The translations under genes were made by a program, and so were the position numbers. A model generated the notes under the pieces. It was not told where the DNA came from and made no database searches. It saw only the letters and a program-made list of their open reading frames with translations. DNA of 64,000 nt, from assembly GCF_009765365.1 (NCBI RefSeq), contig NZ_VTOM01000018.1, positions 62,001-126,000 on the forward strand, in the 5' to 3' direction. Position 1 is the first letter of the stretch; the number at the start of each line of letters is the position of its first letter. Below are positions 6,780-15,774 of this stretch, piece by piece. The stretch is from Antarcticirhabdus aurantiaca (lineage in GTDB: Bacteria > Pseudomonadota > Alphaproteobacteria > Rhizobiales > Rhizobiaceae).

Positions 6780-7493
6780 ATGACGGCGTTTCAGGGCAAG
6801 TCCGTGCTGGTCATCGGCGGAAGCCGCGGGATCGGGGCGGCCATCGTGCGGCGCTTCGCTGCGGACGGGGCGAGGGTGACCTTCACCTATGCCGGCTCGC
6901 CCGAGGCGGCGGCGCAGGTGGCCGCGGAAACCGGCAGCACGGCCGTGCGCACCGACAGCGCGGACCGCGACGCCGTGATCGCGACGGTTCGCGACAGCGG
7001 ACCGCTGGATGTCCTCGTGGTGAACTCCGGCATCGCCATCTTCGGCGACGCGCTGGAGCAGGACCCGGACGCGATCGATCGGCTGTTTCGGATCAACGTC
7101 CACGCCCCGTATCACGCCTCCGTCGAGGCGGCGCGCCGGATGCCGGAGGGTGGGCGGATCATCGTGATCGGGTCGGTCAACGGCGACCGGATGCCCGTGC
7201 CGGGCATGGCGTCCTACGCGCTGAGCAAGTCGGCCCTTCAGGGGCTGGCCCGCGGGCTGGCGCGCGACTTCGGGCCGCGCGGCATCACGATCAACGTCGT
7301 GCAGCCCGGCCCGATCGACACCGACGCCAATCCCGCCGAAGGGCCGATGCGGGACCTGATGCACAGCTTCATGGCCATCAAGCGCCACGGGCGGCCCGAG
7401 GAGGTCGCGGGCATGGTGGCGTGGCTTGCGGGACCGGAAGCGGGCTTCGTGACCGGCGCGATGCACACGATCGACGGCGCCTTCGGCGCCTGA
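6780..7493 (+). CDS. bdcA: SDR-family oxidoreductase, BdcA-like (c-di-GMP-binding biofilm dispersal mediator)
   Basis: The product has 237 residues, the same length as E. coli BdcA. The Rossmann motif GGSRGIG lies at about residues 13-19. The catalytic segment is IGSVNGDRMPVPGMASYALSK, with Ser, Tyr and Lys in place. Blocks FTYAGS, DSADRDAVI, INVHAPYHASVEAARRMPEG and VVQPGPIDTDANPAEGPMRD match BdcA nearly word for word as I recall it. BdcA is reported to bind cyclic di-GMP and promote dispersal; it may also act as an NADP(H) dehydrogenase. The start ATG 6780 has a perfect AAGGAGG five bases upstream. A strong hairpin follows the gene. Confidence 0.85.
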   Translation: MTAFQGKSVLVIGGSRGIGAAIVRRFAADGARVTFTYAGSPEAAAQVAAETGSTAVRTDSADRDAVIATVRDSGPLDVLVVNSGIAIFGDALEQDPDAIDRLFRINVHAPYHASVEAARRMPEGGRIIVIGSVNGDRMPVPGMASYALSKSALQGLARGLARDFGPRGITINVVQPGPIDTDANPAEGPMRDLMHSFMAIKRHGRPEEVAGMVAWLAGPEAGFVTGAMHTIDGAFGA

Positions 7494-7505
7494 TCGGGAT
7501 TTGGA

Positions 7506-7535
7506 GGGGCGAGCGCCGCGCACGGCGCTCGCCCC
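7506..7535. terminator. GC hairpin between convergent genes
   Basis: A 13-bp perfect stem (7506-7518 with 7523-7535) has a CGCA loop. No T-run follows on either strand. It lies between the 3' ends of bdcA and the S9 peptidase gene and probably serves both as a terminator or 3' stabiliser. Confidence 0.6.
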
Positions 7536-7559
7536 CGGCTCATTCTGAGCCGACGGCGA

Positions 7560-9650
7560 TCAAGCCGCGTCGTCGGGCTCCCAGCCGATGGAGCGCTGGA
7601 GGAAGCGGATGCCGAGGGCCGCGAAGGCGGCGATCTCGGCATTGTCCTTGCCGGATCCGTGGCCGCCGGTGGCCTGCTCGTAGAGCCAGGCGTTCTCGTA
7701 GCCCATGGCCTGGAGCTTGCGCGCCATCTTGCGGGCGTGGCCGGGATGGACCCGGTCGTCGCGGCGGGTGGTGGCGATGAGGATCGGCGGGTAGGGGCGG
7801 CCGGGCTCGGCGACGTGGTAGGCCGACATGTGCCGGATGAAGTCCCAGTCCGCGGGATCGTCCGGATCGCCGTATTCGGCGATCCAGCTAGCGCCCGCGA
7901 GAAGCTTGGAGTAGCGGCGCATGTCGATGAGCGGCACGGTGCACAGGAGCGCGCCGAAGCGCTCGGGGTAGCGCGTCAGCATGTTGGCGATGAGGAGGCC
8001 GCCGTTCGAGCCGCCTTCGGCCGCGAGGCGCTCGGGGGTCGTCACGCCGCGCGAGACGAGATCGGCGGCGACGGCCGCGAAGTCGTCGTGCGAGCGCGCC
8101 TTGTTCTCGCGCCGGCCGGCCTCGTGCCACCAGGGGCCGAACTCGCCGCCGCCGCGGATGTTGGCGACGACGGTGGTGCCGCCCTTTTCCAGCCAGAGCT
8201 TGCCGAGGCCGACCGAGTAGCCAGCGATGTTGGAGACCTCGAAGCCGCCGTAGCCCGAGAGGTGGACGGGCGCGTCGCCCGTTTCGCCGGGCGGGCCGGC
8301 CTGGACGTAAGGGATACGCTCGCCGTCGACGGAGACCGCCTCGTGGCGGGTGACGACGAGGCCGTCGGTGCGGAAGAAGGCGGGCGAGCGCTTGAGGATC
8401 GTCGGGGCGGGCTGGCCGGGACGGGTCTCGAAGATCGTGGGAGGCGTGACCGGATCCGCGGCATAGGCGAGGAGGTCGCCGTTTTCCTCGTACGGATCGG
8501 AATCGAAGGGCCAGACGGCCGCCGGGCCGAGATCGGGAATCCCTTCGATGCGGGACTCGGCCCAGTCGTTCTCCGGGTCGAAGACGGAGAAGACGGCCTT
8601 GAGGTCGTCGCGCACCATCAGGATCAGCCGGCCGTCCGACCAGAAGAAGCCTTGTTCCGCGCAGCGCGGCGTTGGGCGGAAAAGCACGCGGAAGTCGCGG
8701 CTGCCGGCCAGGAAGTCGTCGATGGCGATGCCGATCACGCTGCCGGAGGGATAGGTCCGCCCCCCGACCGTCCAGTCGCTGCGGGGGCGGAGCGCGGCGT
8801 GGCGATTGTCCCACAGAAGCCCGGCGTCGGTCGGCACGTCGACGCGGAACTGCGGACCGGTGTGGTCGCCGACATAAGTGATCGTGTCGTAGAAGCCGAC
8901 GACGTCGATGAAGACCAGGGGCTCCGGCCCGCCGTCGGTTCGACGGTGAACCTGTCCGGCCGCCCGCATGCTGGCCTCGGGCACCTCGAAGAGAGTGGTC
9001 GCCGCGAGCGGGTCTTCGCCGCGGCGCCAGAGCTGGACCGTGCGGGGATAGCCGGACGAGGTCGCGCGGTTTTCGCCGAGGGGCGTCGCCAGGAGAAGGG
9101 TGTCCCGATCGATCCAGTCGACGTCGCTCTTGGCCTCGGGTAGCACGAAGCCGCCCTCGACGAAGGTGCGGGTCTCGAGGTCGAACTCGCGCGACGCGAT
9201 CGCGTCGCCGCCGCCGCGCGACAGAAAGAGGATGGCGCGGTCGTGGGCGCCCGGCTGGAGGCTCGCGCCAGCCCAGACCCAGTCCGCCTCCTCGGCCGAT
9301 GCGAGCGCGTCGAGGTCGAGGAGGACGTCCCATTCGGGCGCGTCGGTGCGGTAGCTGGATTCCGTGGTGCGACGCCAGAGGCCGCGGGGGTGCTCGGCAT
9401 CGCGCCAGAAATTGTAGAGAAGGCCGCCGCGGCGGGTGACCATGGGGATCTTGTCGGGGCGGTCGAGGGCCGCGCGCAAGGCGTCGCGGTCGGAGGAGAA
9501 GCGCGCGTCGGCGAAGGCGGCGAGGGTGCGCGCGTTCTGCGCCTCGACGTAGGCGAGCGCCTCGGCGCCATCGATCTCCTCGAGGAAGAGGTGCGGATCG
9601 TCGTCGGGAGCCTCGACGGTCGGGCGTTGATCGACGGCGGCGTTCGGCAT
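7560..9650 (-). CDS. Prolyl oligopeptidase-family serine peptidase (S9)
   Basis: The product has 696 residues: an N-terminal beta-propeller of about 430 residues and a C-terminal alpha/beta hydrolase. The catalytic triad is visible as GGSNGG (Ser about 548), DDRVHP (Asp about 632) and GGHGSG (His about 664). ANIRGGGEFGPWWHEAG is a conserved S9A block. No signal peptide is seen, so it is cytoplasmic. It would cleave short peptides, often after proline. The ATG at 9648-9650 has GAGG nine bases upstream; an extension to 9731 lacks support. Confidence 0.9.
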   Translation of the reverse strand: MPNAAVDQRPTVEAPDDDPHLFLEEIDGAEALAYVEAQNARTLAAFADARFSSDRDALRAALDRPDKIPMVTRRGGLLYNFWRDAEHPRGLWRRTTESSYRTDAPEWDVLLDLDALASAEEADWVWAGASLQPGAHDRAILFLSRGGGDAIASREFDLETRTFVEGGFVLPEAKSDVDWIDRDTLLLATPLGENRATSSGYPRTVQLWRRGEDPLAATTLFEVPEASMRAAGQVHRRTDGGPEPLVFIDVVGFYDTITYVGDHTGPQFRVDVPTDAGLLWDNRHAALRPRSDWTVGGRTYPSGSVIGIAIDDFLAGSRDFRVLFRPTPRCAEQGFFWSDGRLILMVRDDLKAVFSVFDPENDWAESRIEGIPDLGPAAVWPFDSDPYEENGDLLAYAADPVTPPTIFETRPGQPAPTILKRSPAFFRTDGLVVTRHEAVSVDGERIPYVQAGPPGETGDAPVHLSGYGGFEVSNIAGYSVGLGKLWLEKGGTTVVANIRGGGEFGPWWHEAGRRENKARSHDDFAAVAADLVSRGVTTPERLAAEGGSNGGLLIANMLTRYPERFGALLCTVPLIDMRRYSKLLAGASWIAEYGDPDDPADWDFIRHMSAYHVAEPGRPYPPILIATTRRDDRVHPGHARKMARKLQAMGYENAWLYEQATGGHGSGKDNAEIAAFAALGIRFLQRSIGWEPDDAA

Positions 9651-9746
9651 GGAAACCTCGGGCGAAGCGTGATTCGGCGACTCTGCCGAGTGTCGCGCGG
9701 GCGTTCGGCTGCAATGTGTCGGGGCGCCCACGGCCGCCGGCCGGCC

Positions 9747-10493
9747 TCAGGACGGCCGGATGTCGCGATAGGCACGGGAGATCGGATGGCCGAAGAGCGT
9801 GACCCAGAAATAGTTGAGGGCGTAGCGGGCGCCCGTGGCGACGACGCCCTCGGCGGCGAGGCGGCGCCCGGAGGCGTGGATGGGAAGGTCGAAGGTCCAG
9901 CGGACCTCACCGACCGGGGCGAGGCGATTGGCGACGTCGGTGTCCTCGCCGTAGAAGGCGATCGACTGGTCGAAGCCGCCGACGGACAGCCAGGCTTCGC
10001 GCTTCAGGACGAAGTTGCCGCCCTGGACCATCGCCCCCTTCTTGAGAAGGCGGCCGAAGACGGCGTGGATCGCGTAGCCCGCGCCGTAGAAGCACTTGGT
10101 GACGAGGCGCTGCGCGGGCGTGAGGTCCGTGTAGACGAACGGGCCCGACAGGACCACGAGGCGCGGCGAGGCGGCGAAGGCGTCGAGCACCGTCGTCAGC
10201 CAGCCTGGGGGCAGGCGCGTGTCGGCGTCGATGTTGGCGACGAGCTCGGCCTGCGTCGCCGCCAAACCGGCGGCGCGGGCGTTGACGAGGCCCTTCTTCG
10301 GCTCGCGGACGACGCGCACGCCCGGCACTGCCGAGGCGACCGCGCCCGTGGCGTCGGTGGACGCGTTGTCGACGACGATGATCTCCGTGTCCGCCGCGAC
10401 GCCCGCCCGCTGGATCTCGGCGCGGATCGATTCGAGGCAGCCCCCGATCAGCGCTTCCTCGTTGAAGGCGGGCACCACGAAAGCGAGCTTCAT
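9747..10493 (-). CDS. Glycosyltransferase family 2 protein
   Basis: The product has 248 residues with a GT-A fold. It opens FVVPAFNEEALIGGCLESI and has VVDNASTD (nucleotide-binding Asp) and NIDADTRLP (DxD-like metal site). VQGGNFVLKREAWLSVGGFD is the acceptor-side block. No transmembrane anchor is obvious except a weakly hydrophobic stretch near 185-200. The ATG overlaps the stop of the upstream family-4 glycosyltransferase, so both act in one pathway, probably assembly of a glycolipid or surface saccharide. The sugar is unknown. Confidence 0.85.
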   Translation of the reverse strand: MKLAFVVPAFNEEALIGGCLESIRAEIQRAGVAADTEIIVVDNASTDATGAVASAVPGVRVVREPKKGLVNARAAGLAATQAELVANIDADTRLPPGWLTTVLDAFAASPRLVVLSGPFVYTDLTPAQRLVTKCFYGAGYAIHAVFGRLLKKGAMVQGGNFVLKREAWLSVGGFDQSIAFYGEDTDVANRLAPVGEVRWTFDLPIHASGRRLAAEGVVATGARYALNYFWVTLFGHPISRAYRDIRPS

Positions 10494-11671
10494 GCAGCGG
10501 TCTTTTCGGATGAGGCGGGGCCGAGCTCGTGCTCGACCACGCTGCGATAAAGGGTTTCGAAGGCGCGCGCGACGGCGGTCGGCGTGAAGCGCGCGACGCT
10601 TTCCGGCGCGGCGGCAGCGAGGCGCGCGCGCAGCGGCTCGTCGGTGAGGAGCGCTTCGAGGCGCTCCGCGAAGGCGCCCGGGTCCTGCGGCGGGGCGAGG
10701 AAGCCGGTCTCGCCGTCCGAGACGTATTCGGGCAGGCCCCCGGCACGGGCGGCGACCACGGGCAGGCCGCAGGCGAGGGCCTGGATCGTCGTCATCGACT
10801 GCGTCTCCGAGCGGCTGGCGATGACCGCGACGTCGCAGGCGCCGACGGCGCGGCGCAGGGCGGCGCCGCGCAGCGTGCCGAGGAGGCGGATGCGGGGAAT
10901 GAGGCCGCGCAGCCTGATCTCCGCTTCGAAGTCCTGGCGCGCCGGGCCGTCGCCGACGACCACCAGCGTCGCACGAAGCTCGCGCGGCAGGCGGGCGAAG
11001 GCTTCGAGCGCGACGTCGAGGTCTTTTTCCGCGGCGAGACGGCCGAAAAGAAGGATGGCGGGGCCGTCGAGAGCGAGCTCGGCGCGGGCGTCCTCGCGCT
11101 CGGCCGAGGACAAGGGCGCGAAGAGGGCGGTGTCGACGGGGTTGGACACGACGCTGGCGGGGCGGTCGAGACTCTGCGCGCGCAGGGATGCGATGACCGC
11201 GGCGCTGGGCGCGGTGACGGCCTCGCAGCGCTTGTAGAAGGAGGCCGCGAGGCGATCGAGACCGTCGCGAAGCGGCGCGAAGTCGAGGCCGGCATAGTGG
11301 AGATAGGCTGCGGGATAGGTGTGGTCGGTGCCGACCACGGGAAGCTTCAGGGCGCGGGCGGCGCGCAGCGCGGCGAAGCCGAGGGTCGAGAAGGTGTGGA
11401 CGTGGACGATGTCGGCGTCGAAGGCGGCGATGGCCGACTTCATGCCCTTCGGCCAGACGACGGACAGGCCGCCCCAGCCGGGCACGGCGAGCGCGGGCAG
11501 GCGGGCGACGGCGGGGTCCGGCTCGGCGTCGGGAAACTCGGGCGCGACGATGCGGACGCGATGGCCGAGGCCTTCCAGCTCGCGGCGCAGGATCGAAACG
11601 CTGTCGGCGATGCCCGAGAGCTGCGGCAGGTAGATGTCGCTGGCGAGGAGGATGCGCATCGGTCGGCTCAC
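10490..11671 (-). CDS. Glycosyltransferase family 4 (GT1-type fold) protein
   Basis: The product has 393 residues. The N-terminal acceptor domain reads ILLASDIYLPQLSGIADSV, and DHTYPAAYLHYAG follows. The C-terminal donor domain carries LLFGRLAAEKDLDVALEA and the EX7E region SRSETQSMTTIQALACGLP. It resembles the alpha-mannosyl or glucosyl transferases that act on diacylglycerol or phosphatidylinositol. GTG 11669-11671 is preferred because GAGGAGG lies 8 bases upstream and it overlaps the stop of the DedA gene. ATG 11657-11659 is the alternative. Together with the DedA and GT2 genes it forms a tight three-gene operon. Confidence 0.87.
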   Translation of the reverse strand: MSRPMRILLASDIYLPQLSGIADSVSILRRELEGLGHRVRIVAPEFPDAEPDPAVARLPALAVPGWGGLSVVWPKGMKSAIAAFDADIVHVHTFSTLGFAALRAARALKLPVVGTDHTYPAAYLHYAGLDFAPLRDGLDRLAASFYKRCEAVTAPSAAVIASLRAQSLDRPASVVSNPVDTALFAPLSSAEREDARAELALDGPAILLFGRLAAEKDLDVALEAFARLPRELRATLVVVGDGPARQDFEAEIRLRGLIPRIRLLGTLRGAALRRAVGACDVAVIASRSETQSMTTIQALACGLPVVAARAGGLPEYVSDGETGFLAPPQDPGAFAERLEALLTDEPLRARLAAAAPESVARFTPTAVARAFETLYRSVVEHELGPASSEKTAA

Positions 11672-12267
11672 GATCGGGCCTCCTCGGCCTCCGCGGCGAG
11701 CTTGCGCCGCGACCAGCCGGCCATGAGAACGGTGACGAGGATGAGGACGGCGACGGCGGCGAGGGCGATGCCGATCCAGGTCCAGGTGTCGGACACCGCC
11801 GAGAGCCGGTCGCCGACGACGTAGCCGAGACCCATGAAGACCGCGTATTGCGCGAGCGTGATCGGGACCGCGAGGGTGAGGAAGCGGCGATAGGTCATGC
11901 CCGACAGGCCGGCGGTCAGGAGAAACGGCGCGGATAGACCGTAGGACAGCTTGGCGAAGAACATGGTGGCGAAGCCGTGCCGCTCCCAAAGGCGGCGGAT
12001 CGTGTCGGCGGTGAAGGAGAAGCGCTTGCGCCGCTCCAACCAGCGCCGGACGCGCGAGCTTTCGCCGCCATGCTTGCCGAGCGCGAAGATGCCGCCCTCG
12101 AACACGACGTCCTTCGCGAGAAGGATGAGGTAGACGACCGGCATGGAGAACAGGTTCTGGGCGGCGAGCGCGCCCGCGACGAAGGCGACGAGCGGGCCTT
12201 CGAGGATCGCCAGCGGAATGATGATCCAGTAGCGATATTCGAGAAGGAGACCGATCAGGTCCGGCAT
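11668..12267 (-). CDS. DedA/SNARE-associated family membrane protein
   Basis: The product has 199 residues from ATG 12265-12267, with several hydrophobic segments. Early blocks (IIIPLAILEGPLVAFVAGAL) and the arginine-containing FFAKLSYGLSAPFLLTAGLSGM are typical of the DedA fold. The family includes flippases that recycle C55-P or other lipid carriers. A gene directly coupled to two glycosyltransferases fits a lipid carrier recycling role, which is inference. A longer frame to 12336 has no family match at its N-terminus. Confidence 0.8.
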   Translation of the reverse strand: MPDLIGLLLEYRYWIIIPLAILEGPLVAFVAGALAAQNLFSMPVVYLILLAKDVVFEGGIFALGKHGGESSRVRRWLERRKRFSFTADTIRRLWERHGFATMFFAKLSYGLSAPFLLTAGLSGMTYRRFLTLAVPITLAQYAVFMGLGYVVGDRLSAVSDTWTWIGIALAAVAVLILVTVLMAGWSRRKLAAEAEEARS

Positions 12268-12422
12268 GGGGCGTCGGTCTCGAATCGGAAACGCGCGCCA
12301 CGGATTGTCGCGCAGGCGGTGAACGGGCGCTCTCATCCTTGGCCCGGTGCCGCTCCGGTTGCAAGCGAAGGGCGGCGCCCGACCTCAAGCCGCCGGCGTT
12401 TGTTTCCGTTCGGACACAGCCA

Positions 12423-15110
12423 TCAGGCGAGTTGGACCGTCTCGCGCGGTTCGGCGGCGCGGGCGAGAAGGGCGCGGATCTCCGACCGGCAGGAGCCGCA
12501 ATTCGTGCCCGCCCGGGTCTGCGCCGCGACGGCCTCGACGCTGACCGCGCCCTTGGCCATGGCCGCGAGGATGTCGTTGGCGCCGATATTCATGCAGGAG
12601 CAGACGATCGCGCCCTTGTCCGGCCCGTCTGCGCCGCCGCGGCCGGCAAGCAGGCGGGCGCGGTCGAGGGCGGTGAGCGTGGCGCCGAGCTTCTCGGCGG
12701 CGAAGGCGCGGGACACGGCGACGGGCTGCGGCGAGAGCCACAGGGCACCGTCGAGGCGGCCATCGCGAACGAGCGCGAAGCGGTGGGAGCCGGTGGCGGC
12801 GTCGTCGTAGCTGAGGAGGCCGGGTTCGGTGGGCTCGGCGCCGAGAAGGGCGGCCGCGACAGCGGCCGGGTCGGCGAGGCGTGTCGCGCCGGCGATCTCG
12901 GCGCGCCAGCCACCGCGCGTGCGGGCGAGGGCGTGGTACCCGGCGACGCTAAGCGGTTCCGGCTTTCGGGTCGAGACGAGGAAGCCGTACCAGGCGGCGG
13001 GATAGCGCTCCACCGACACGCGGGAAGCCTTGAGGGCGGGCTGGCCGGAGACGGGGTCGGTGCGCGGCTCGACGAGCGCGTCGACGCGGCCGCTCGGGGC
13101 GTAGGCCGCGGTCCAGTGCATGGGCGCGAAGACGGCGCCGCGCCGGCCGCGATCCGTGACGAGGCAGCGTAGGGTCGCCTCGCCATGGGGGGAGGACAGG
13201 CGGGCGAGGTCGGCGTCGGCGAGCCCGAGGGCGGCGGCGTCCTCCGGGTGGATCTCGAGGAAGGGCTCGGCGATGTGGGCGGAGAGGCGCGGGGACAGGC
13301 CCGTCCGAGTCATCGTGTGCCAATGGTCGCGCACGCGGCCGGTGTTGAGGGTGAAGCCGGAGGCGGCGTCGCGCTTCGGCGGGGCGACGGGGACGAGGCG
13401 GGCGCGGCCGTCGGCATGGAAGAAGCGGCCGTCGGCGAAGGAGCGGGCGGGCGCGGCGGCCCTGGCGGAGAGCGGCCAGCGGAGGGGGGCGAGCGCCTCG
13501 TAGGCCGCCGCGTCGAGGCCGGCGAGGGCGCCGAGGTCGAGGTCGCGGGACGTCGCTGCCTCGTTGCGGAAGGCGGTGAGCGCGGCGTGCTCGGCAAAGA
13601 TTTCGGCCGGAGTGTGATAGGCGAAGGCGTTCCGAAAGCCCATGCGGCGGGCGACGGCGGACAGGATCCACCAGTCGGGGCGGGCCTCGCCGGGCATGTC
13701 GAGGAACGGGCGCTGGCGCGAGATGCGGCGCTCGGAGTTCGTGACCGTGCCGTTCTTCTCGCCCCAGGCCGCGGCGGGAAGGGCGACGTGGGCGAAGGCC
13801 AGGGTGTCGGCGGTGGCGGAGGCTTCGGAGACGACGACGAAGGGGCAGGCGGCGAGCGCCGCCTTGATCGCGTCCGCGTCCGGCATGGAGACCACGGGGT
13901 TGGTGCCCATGATCCAGAGCGCCTTGATCCGCCCGTCCGCCACGGCGCGGAAGAGGTCGACGGCCTTGAGGCCGGGCTTTTCAGACAGGCTCGGCGCGTT
14001 CCAGAAGGTCCGGACGATCTCGCGGTGGGCGGGATTCTCGATCGCCATGTGGGCGGCGAGCATGTTGGCGAGGCCGCCGACCTCGCGCCCGCCCATGGCG
14101 TTGGGCTGGCCGGTGATCGAGAAGGGACCGGCGCCCGGCTTGCCGATGCGCCCCGTGGCCAGGTGGCAGTTGACGATCGCGTTGACCTTGTCCGTGCCGC
14201 TCGCCGACTGGTTGGCGCCCTGGCTCCACAGGGTGACGGTGCGGGGCGTCTGCGCGACGAGGTCGAAGAAGGCGAGGAGGTCGGGCGCGGACAGGCCGGT
14301 CGCGGCTTCGAGGTCGCAGGCCGTCAGGGCGAGAGCTTCGCCGAGGGCGGCGCCGAAGCCGGTGGTATGCGCGTCAAGGAAGGCGGGGTCGGTCGCGCCG
14401 GCGCGGTGGAGATGGGCGAGGAGGCCGAGGAAGAGCGGCACGTCGCCGTCCGCGGCCAGGGCCAAGTGAAGGTCGGCGATGTCGCAGGTCGCGCTGCGGC
14501 GCGGGTCGATGACGACGACGCGCATGGCGGGGCGCGCAGCCTTGGCGGCGACCAGGCGCTGGTAAAGGACCGGGTGGCACCAGGCGAGGTTGGAGCCGAC
14601 GAGAACGACGAGATCGGCCGCCTCCATGTCCTCGTAGGACACCGGCACGTGGTCGGCGCCGAAGGCGCGGACGTGACCCGCGACCGAGGAGGACATGCAG
14701 AGGCGCGAGTTCGTGTCAATGTTGGCCGAGCCGATGAAGCCCTTCATCAGCTTGTTGGCGACGTAATAGTCCTCGGTGAGGAGCTGGCCGGAGCAGTAGA
14801 AGGCGACGGCATCCGGGCCGTGGTCGCGGACGGCGGCGGAGAAGCGCTCCGCGACGGCGGTGAGGGCGGCGTCCCAGGACACGCGCTCGCCCTCGATCGC
14901 CGGATGGAGGAGGCGCTCCTCCAGGCCGACCGTTTCGCCGAGCGCCGCGCCCTTGGAGCAGAGGCGGCCGAGATTGGCGGGGTGGTCGGGGTCTCCGGCG
15001 ATGGAAACGCTGCCGTCCGGCATCGGGCTCGCGAGGACGCCGCAGCCGACGCCGCAATAAGGGCAGGTCGTCCTGGTCGGAGGCGTGGCGTTCTGCGCGA
15101 GGTCGTTCAT
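12423..15110 (-). CDS. nasA: Assimilatory nitrate reductase, catalytic subunit
   Basis: The product has 895 residues. The N-terminal [4Fe-4S] site is CPYCGVGCG with a later cysteine in GRLCSKGA. The molybdopterin body follows (GSNLAWCHPVLYQR, GTNPVVSMPDAD, NSERRISRQRPFLDMPGE). The C-terminus holds a BFD-like [2Fe-2S] domain (CSCMNIGANDI and TNCGSCRSEIRALL), found in NasA types that take electrons from NADH or ferredoxin partners. It reduces nitrate to nitrite in the cytoplasm with Mo-bis-MGD. It is the last gene of the nitrate operon, eight bases after nirD. No separate NasB/NasC reductase gene is in the window. Confidence 0.95.
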   Translation of the reverse strand: MNDLAQNATPPTRTTCPYCGVGCGVLASPMPDGSVSIAGDPDHPANLGRLCSKGAALGETVGLEERLLHPAIEGERVSWDAALTAVAERFSAAVRDHGPDAVAFYCSGQLLTEDYYVANKLMKGFIGSANIDTNSRLCMSSSVAGHVRAFGADHVPVSYEDMEAADLVVLVGSNLAWCHPVLYQRLVAAKAARPAMRVVVIDPRRSATCDIADLHLALAADGDVPLFLGLLAHLHRAGATDPAFLDAHTTGFGAALGEALALTACDLEAATGLSAPDLLAFFDLVAQTPRTVTLWSQGANQSASGTDKVNAIVNCHLATGRIGKPGAGPFSITGQPNAMGGREVGGLANMLAAHMAIENPAHREIVRTFWNAPSLSEKPGLKAVDLFRAVADGRIKALWIMGTNPVVSMPDADAIKAALAACPFVVVSEASATADTLAFAHVALPAAAWGEKNGTVTNSERRISRQRPFLDMPGEARPDWWILSAVARRMGFRNAFAYHTPAEIFAEHAALTAFRNEAATSRDLDLGALAGLDAAAYEALAPLRWPLSARAAAPARSFADGRFFHADGRARLVPVAPPKRDAASGFTLNTGRVRDHWHTMTRTGLSPRLSAHIAEPFLEIHPEDAAALGLADADLARLSSPHGEATLRCLVTDRGRRGAVFAPMHWTAAYAPSGRVDALVEPRTDPVSGQPALKASRVSVERYPAAWYGFLVSTRKPEPLSVAGYHALARTRGGWRAEIAGATRLADPAAVAAALLGAEPTEPGLLSYDDAATGSHRFALVRDGRLDGALWLSPQPVAVSRAFAAEKLGATLTALDRARLLAGRGGADGPDKGAIVCSCMNIGANDILAAMAKGAVSVEAVAAQTRAGTNCGSCRSEIRALLARAAEPRETVQLA

Positions 15111-15118
15111 CGGGGCCC

Positions 15119-15496
15119 CTACTCGGCGGCCTGGGGGAAGCTTGCCGCGAGGTCCGCGGGGGCGAGGCCGAGCTCGATGGTCTCGCCGTCGGCTGCGAGG
15201 CGCACGGGGAAGGTGCGAACCTGTCCCTCGTCCGGTCCCTGGACGAGGCCGGTGTCGAGGGCGATCACCTGCGAATGCAGCGGGCAGGTGACGCGCCCGT
15301 CATGGACGATGCCCTGGGAGAGCGGCCCGCCCTTGTGCGGGCAGCGGTCTTCGGTGGCGAAGACGCGGTCGTCGGCCGTGCGGAACACGGCGATGCGGCC
15401 GAAGGGCACGACCACGCAGCGCGCGCCGCGGCGGGGAATGTCACCGAGCCGGCCGATGGCGAGGAAGCGGAGGGCGGAGGCGGAGGGCTGGGACAT
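15119..15496 (-). CDS. nirD: Nitrite reductase (NADH) small subunit, Rieske type
   Basis: The product has 125 residues from ATG 15494-15496. The Rieske-like site CPHKGGPLS and CPLHSQVI places two Cys-His pairs for a [2Fe-2S] cluster, which is not the case in enterobacterial NirD where these are lost. It pairs with NirB to reduce nitrite to ammonium. It is separated from nirB by 278 bases holding two palindromic repeats, and followed closely by nasA. Confidence 0.93.
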   Translation of the reverse strand: MSQPSASALRFLAIGRLGDIPRRGARCVVVPFGRIAVFRTADDRVFATEDRCPHKGGPLSQGIVHDGRVTCPLHSQVIALDTGLVQGPDEGQVRTFPVRLAADGETIELGLAPADLAASFPQAAE

Positions 15497-15550
15497 GCCG
15501 CGTCGGGTCCTTCGGACGAACAAGAATGGAGGTGGAGCCGAAAGGGGCTC

Positions 15551-15613
15551 CCACCCTCTCCCGCTTCGGGAGAGAGTGGCTGCGCCGCGGAGGCGGCGCG
15601 GCCGGGTGAGGGT
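15551..15613 (-). repeat. Dispersed palindromic element, copy A
   Basis: Read on the minus strand it begins ACCCTCACCCGGCC and ends GCGGGAGAGGGTGG. It contains two hairpins: CTCTCCCG/CGGGAGAG (15556-15563 and 15567-15574) and GCGCCGC/GCGGCGC (15582-15588 and 15593-15599). The pattern is that of the short palindromic repeats scattered between genes in rhizobial genomes. It is inverted relative to copy B. Confidence 0.7.
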
Positions 15614-15696
15614 CCCGTAGGGCGCGAGCGGTTCCGCGGATGACGGACGCTTGCGGTTCGGTTGCGGATGCGCGCCGACGGCAGAGCCGTTTGGAG

Positions 15697-15745
15697 ACCC
15701 TCATCCGCCCCTTCGGGGCACCTTCTCCCGGAACGGGAGAAGGGG
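15697..15745 (+). repeat. Dispersed palindromic element, copy B
   Basis: It begins ACCCTCATCCGCCCC and holds two hairpins: GCCCC-TTC-GGGGC (about 15707-15719) and a 10-bp stem CCTTCTCCCG/CGGGAGAAGG (15721-15730 and 15734-15743). It is the same family as copy A, in opposite orientation, 30 bases beyond the nirB stop. The pair sits within the nirB-nirD transcript. Confidence 0.7.
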
Positions 15746-15774
15746 ATGCGGCTTTGGCGTCGCGTCTCCCGAAG

